34,880 nucleotides of DNA from Folioceros fuciformis (Eukaryota > Anthocerotophyta > Anthocerotopsida > Anthocerotales), in contig JBNGIO010006356.1 in assembly GCA_049999805.1 (NCBI GenBank), forward strand, positions 781,572-816,451. The letters run 5' to 3'. The translations under genes were made by a program, and so were the position numbers. The notes beneath the pieces were generated by a model, which saw only the letters and a program-made list of their open reading frames with translations, did no database searches and was not told the DNA's origin. Below are positions 32,032 to 34,880 of this stretch, one piece after another. How positions within the stretch are numbered: the first letter of the stretch is position 1; the number at the start of each line of letters is the position of its first letter.

Positions 32032-32904
32032 ATCGCTCAGGTGAGGGCAGAGCAGAGCGCAGTTTTGTACTAGTTTGGAGCATGCGGTTGGGGATGACAC
32101 TGGAACAAGGGAAAGCGGGCATATTGCCCAGAGCGCCTGTGCACGGCCTACGTTACGTTGTGACAAAAGCTGTAAAAAGCGTATCTTGTCTGTGCGCCAC
32201 CTGCAGAGTACTCGGCATGCACTTTCCTTACACTGGTACGATGAATCCCGTTGCCACGTTCTCACAAAGCTGCCAACAAGGTAACCCTCGAAGATTCCTA
32301 TCCAACAAGAGCATGGAGAATGGGACAAACATACACGTAGAAGGGAGACGAGCTGAGCACGAAGAAGAGAAAATCATTTGTCACATGATGAAAGTGACGA
32401 AAGTGTGTGACGCAGGGAAAGCCTTGAGCTGTGATTGATTGTACTGGGGGTGGAAAACATGGAAGCGAGTATGTCCACCCATCACCCGCAATCTATTCCT
32501 ACAAACAGTAGTAGCATGCCATTGCATGCTGCTGGACTCTTGTCATGCTAGACTTTTTGTTTCCTCTTTACTGACCAACTCTCAAGCAGACTCTCAAGGA
32601 CGCAGCGGCCCATGTCCGTGGGACATGTTACATTGTACCCTGCCTATTGTGGTCCCCACTGTACCACGAACACAAAAAAGAGAAGAGAGGAAGCGGAACA
32701 TGTTACAAAAGTGTACAGAACTCAGAAACAGCAATGTGGACGATGGAGAGCAGAGGGAGAGCAGACATAGAGCGTGCGTGAATGAGAGAGAGCCATGCAA
32801 CGGACTCTGAGAGGGCAAAAATGCGGCAGGCGGGAACCACCTGAGGAGCTGGGCTGAGCTGAACTGAGGTAGGTACCTGTGAGCCGATCCTTAAATCCTA
32901 ATAG
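32032..32904. other. Convergent intergenic region (3' ends of saccharopine dehydrogenase-like and ERF genes)
   Basis: About 870 bp between converging stop codons; it holds both 3' UTRs. Open frames here (up to about 120 codons) show no family motif. Confidence 0.6.
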
Positions 32905-34818
32905 CTACATCATGCGACGCGCCATATCCGAGCCGTCGAGAGGAGCCACGGCTCCCCATTGCTCCCTGGCGTAGAGACAGGCTGCGGTGTAAGGCATGAC
33001 GTTGACGGCCGAACGCGAAGAAGCAGCCGGCGCGGGACCCTGCTTGGAAGCAGCTTGCACCCCCATTGCAAGGTTACGATCCAGTTCCATCCGGCCGCTG
33101 GACAGCCTCAAAGAATCAACGCCAACCCCAAGAATGGAATAATCCAAAGAGCTGGCATCCAGGCCCGCCATGTCCGAGCTCGCGGTGACGGGCTCCTCCT
33201 TCACCTTGGCGGGCAAGTGCGTGGGCCTGGAATCCAGCTCTGCTGCGGATTGCAGCCTGGCGGCCCCGTTCACGGCCGGGCCTGGACTGAAAACGTGCGA
33301 CCTGGTACTAGTGTTGGCGACGGTGACGGTGTCCATGGCAGTAGAGGAAGGAGAAGAGGCGGAGACGGAGGCGGAGGAATCCGAGGCGAGCGACGCGGAC
33401 GTCCTGAGCGCATCTAGCCGCTGTCGGATTTTCAAAGTTGCCAAGTCCGGCTTGTCATCCGAGTTGGCGGTGCAGAGGGTGGAAGCGGACGATCCCGCCG
33501 GCTGGGATGCAGAAGCAGGGATGGAGAAATTGGTTCGCGCCTTAGATCCCCGCAGCATTCTTGCGGCAGCATCGTAGGCCCTGGCAGCGTCCTCCGGCGT
33601 GTCAAACGTCCCCAGCCAGTGCCGGCATCGGCCGATGCGGTCCCGAATCTCTGCAGACCATCTGCCCCAGGGGCGCTTCCTCACGCCCCGGAAGCTGCGG
33701 CCGCTGCCGTTGGCGGCCGCCTCTTGGGCTTGCAAATTGTTACGAGCTTTCTCCCTCTCCCTCTCCCTCTCCCTGCCGGCGTCCACAGACGATCGGTGCG
33801 CGGCAGGCGGAGGAATATAGGAGGAGGAAGAGTACCTTCCCAACGGATTCATGAGCCGGTGCAAGGGATTGAGTGCAGCCCGGAGAGCCTCGTGCGCAGA
33901 GAGGTGGTGGCGCACCCGGTCCCGGTCCGATGCAGACGGCGGCGGCCTGTAATCCGAGCCCCGGCTCCTCCCGCTGCCGCTACCAGGGCCAACGAAACGT
34001 GACGCGTCCTGGGACGCGGCGGCATTGGCGTTGGTGAAGACGTTGGGGAAGTGCGGCATTCCACCATAGCTGTTGCTCCTGAGGTGGTCCGAATTGGCGG
34101 AGGCGGAGCGGGAGGGAAGTGAGGCGGTTCTTGTGTTGCCGAAGAGGACGTCGCTGCCGACCACTGCCGCGATTCCTTCTAGTGGCTCGTCTCTGTCGTC
34201 GGCCGAAAACATGAGGACGGAGGAGTTGTCGGCCGAGGCAGAAGCTGAGCAGGCGAGCTCCAACTCCCTGTCCCCGTCTACCAGCATAGGGGCAGGGCAG
34301 GGCCCGGTTGCGGCGGCGGCGGCGGCGGCTGCGGCTGCGGTTCCTGCCGTCCATGGATCCACGAGCCGGTGAAGGTCGGAGGAGGAGAGGAAGTGGACGT
34401 GGTCGGGCTGACCGTCGGAATCCCGGGAGCAGGTGGAGGAATGCGGCGGACTGGAGGTGCGGCTGGACATGGTGCCGGTGGAGGCGTAGGAGTCAAAGGT
34501 GCGGGAGGAGCTGCAGTGGAGGTCGGGCATGGTGCGGGAGGAGCTGCAGCGAAGGTCGGGCATAGTGCGGGAGGAGCTGCAGCGGGGCAGCTGGTGGTCC
34601 AGGTTGCGGGCCTGCATGAAGGTCCATCTCCCGCTGTTCTCCCCGTAGGCTCCCCCGGGTCCCCCCAAGGCTGGCACCAGCTCCTCCTCCCTGCCGCTAC
34701 TGCCGGTGGGCATGAGCGGGCCGGAGAAGGGCGGAGCAGCCGCCACGTCTGTCCAGTTGCACCTGCCCCCCATGCTGTCGCTGCTGTAACTCCGCACCAG
34801 GACGTCTTCAAGAGCCAT
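32905..34818 (-). CDS. AP2/ERF-domain transcription factor (single AP2 domain)
   Basis: This is a single-exon frame of 637 aa on the minus strand. The start is the first ATG in frame (34818); the frame stays open upstream to the window edge, so a 5' exon cannot be excluded. One AP2 domain covers about residues 376-432: [18 protein letters not shown], then [20 protein letters not shown] and RGSKARTNF, with the RAYD element intact. Asp at the position used to separate ERF (D19) from DREB (E19) points to ERF type. The position-14 residue is Ser, not the usual Ala or Val. The rest is low complexity: three [10 protein letters not shown]-type repeats near 34480-34580, an Ala run of about 10, an (RE)n run before the domain and Ser/Ala-rich tails, all expected to be disordered. 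It should bind GCC-box-like DNA in the nucleus; the targets are unknown. Confidence 0.93.
   Translation of the reverse strand: MALEDVLVRSYSSDSMGGRCNWTDVAAAPPFSGPLMPTGSSGREEELVPALGGPGGAYGENSGRWTFMQARNLDHQLPRCSSSRTMPDLRCSSSRTMPDLHCSSSRTFDSYASTGTMSSRTSSPPHSSTCSRDSDGQPDHVHFLSSSDLHRLVDPWTAGTAAAAAAAAAATGPCPAPMLVDGDRELELACSASASADNSSVLMFSADDRDEPLEGIAAVVGSDVLFGNTRTASLPSRSASANSDHLRSNSYGGMPHFPNVFTNANAAASQDASRFVGPGSGSGRSRGSDYRPPPSASDRDRVRHHLSAHEALRAALNPLHRLMNPLGRYSSSSYIPPPAAHRSSVDAGREREREREKARNNLQAQEAAANGSGRSFRGVRKRPWGRWSAEIRDRIGRCRHWLGTFDTPEDAARAYDAAARMLRGSKARTNFSIPASASQPAGSSASTLCTANSDDKPDLATLKIRQRLDALRTSASLASDSSASVSASSPSSTAMDTVTVANTSTRSHVFSPGPAVNGAARLQSAAELDSRPTHLPAKVKEEPVTASSDMAGLDASSLDYSILGVGVDSLRLSSGRMELDRNLAMGVQAASKQGPAPAASSRSAVNVMPYTAACLYAREQWGAVAPLDGSDMARRMM
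34478..34583 (-). repeat. Three 11-codon repeats in the ERF gene
   Basis: On the minus strand, units encoding [22 protein letters not shown] and [10 protein letters not shown] follow one another (33-bp period), with GGAGGAGCTGCAG words on the plus strand. They lie near the N terminus of the transcription factor, far from its DNA-binding domain. Confidence 0.85.
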
Positions 34819-34880
34819 AGCCGCGGGTGGCAAGAATTCGGCTCCCTCCCAACTCCAAGTGAGCAGGGCTGGGGCTGGGC

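Overview
The window is nuclear DNA from a streptophyte, meaning a green plant or one of the algae closest to land plants. The genes have many short GT-AG introns (mostly 80-160 bp, often ending TGCAG). The protein set is typical of plants: plastid-type THI4, beta-carotene hydroxylase, plastid RidA, a germin-like protein, a DOXC-type 2OG oxygenase and an AP2/ERF factor. Gene density is about one gene per 3 kb. Compactness and near-50% GC would suit a streptophyte alga such as Klebsormidium or an early land plant, but the species cannot be fixed from sequence alone. Three runs of exactly 100 N (1282-1381, 4735-4834, 11684-11783) are assembly gaps of nominal size.

Layout. 1-389 (+): 3' end of a carotenoid cleavage dioxygenase. 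914-2137 (+): thiazole synthase THI4/THI1, followed at 2444-2554 by a clear TPP riboswitch aptamer. 2600-4690: no gene recognised. 4697-4977: tandem repeat around a gap. 5090-9536 (-): a four-exon gene for an unrecognised, repeat-rich, coiled-coil protein of up to 1352 aa. 10224-11683 (-): beta-carotene hydroxylase, seven exons, 5' end lost in a gap. 13848-20149 (+): a 29-exon gene joining a putative plastid transit peptide, an ACT domain and a complete bacterial-type phosphoenolpyruvate carboxylase (PEPC). 20609-22271 (+): RidA, six exons. 23731-25008 (+): 2OG-Fe(II) oxygenase, two exons. 25517-26167 (-): germin-like protein. 28129-28857 (-): ArfB/ICT1-type GGQ protein. 29402-32031 (+): saccharopine dehydrogenase-like protein, 13 exons. 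32905-34818 (-): ERF transcription factor.

The genes are independent eukaryotic units, not an operon. Several have plastid links (THI4, beta-carotene hydroxylase, PEPC, RidA), and two belong to carotenoid metabolism. All exon joins given were checked by hand for reading phase, and they join without a frame break.

The two most notable observations are the ACT-PEPC fusion, which suggests a PEPC with an added amino-acid-sensing module, and the TPP aptamer placed downstream of THI4. In vascular plants the known TPP riboswitch sits in the 3' UTR of a different gene, THIC.
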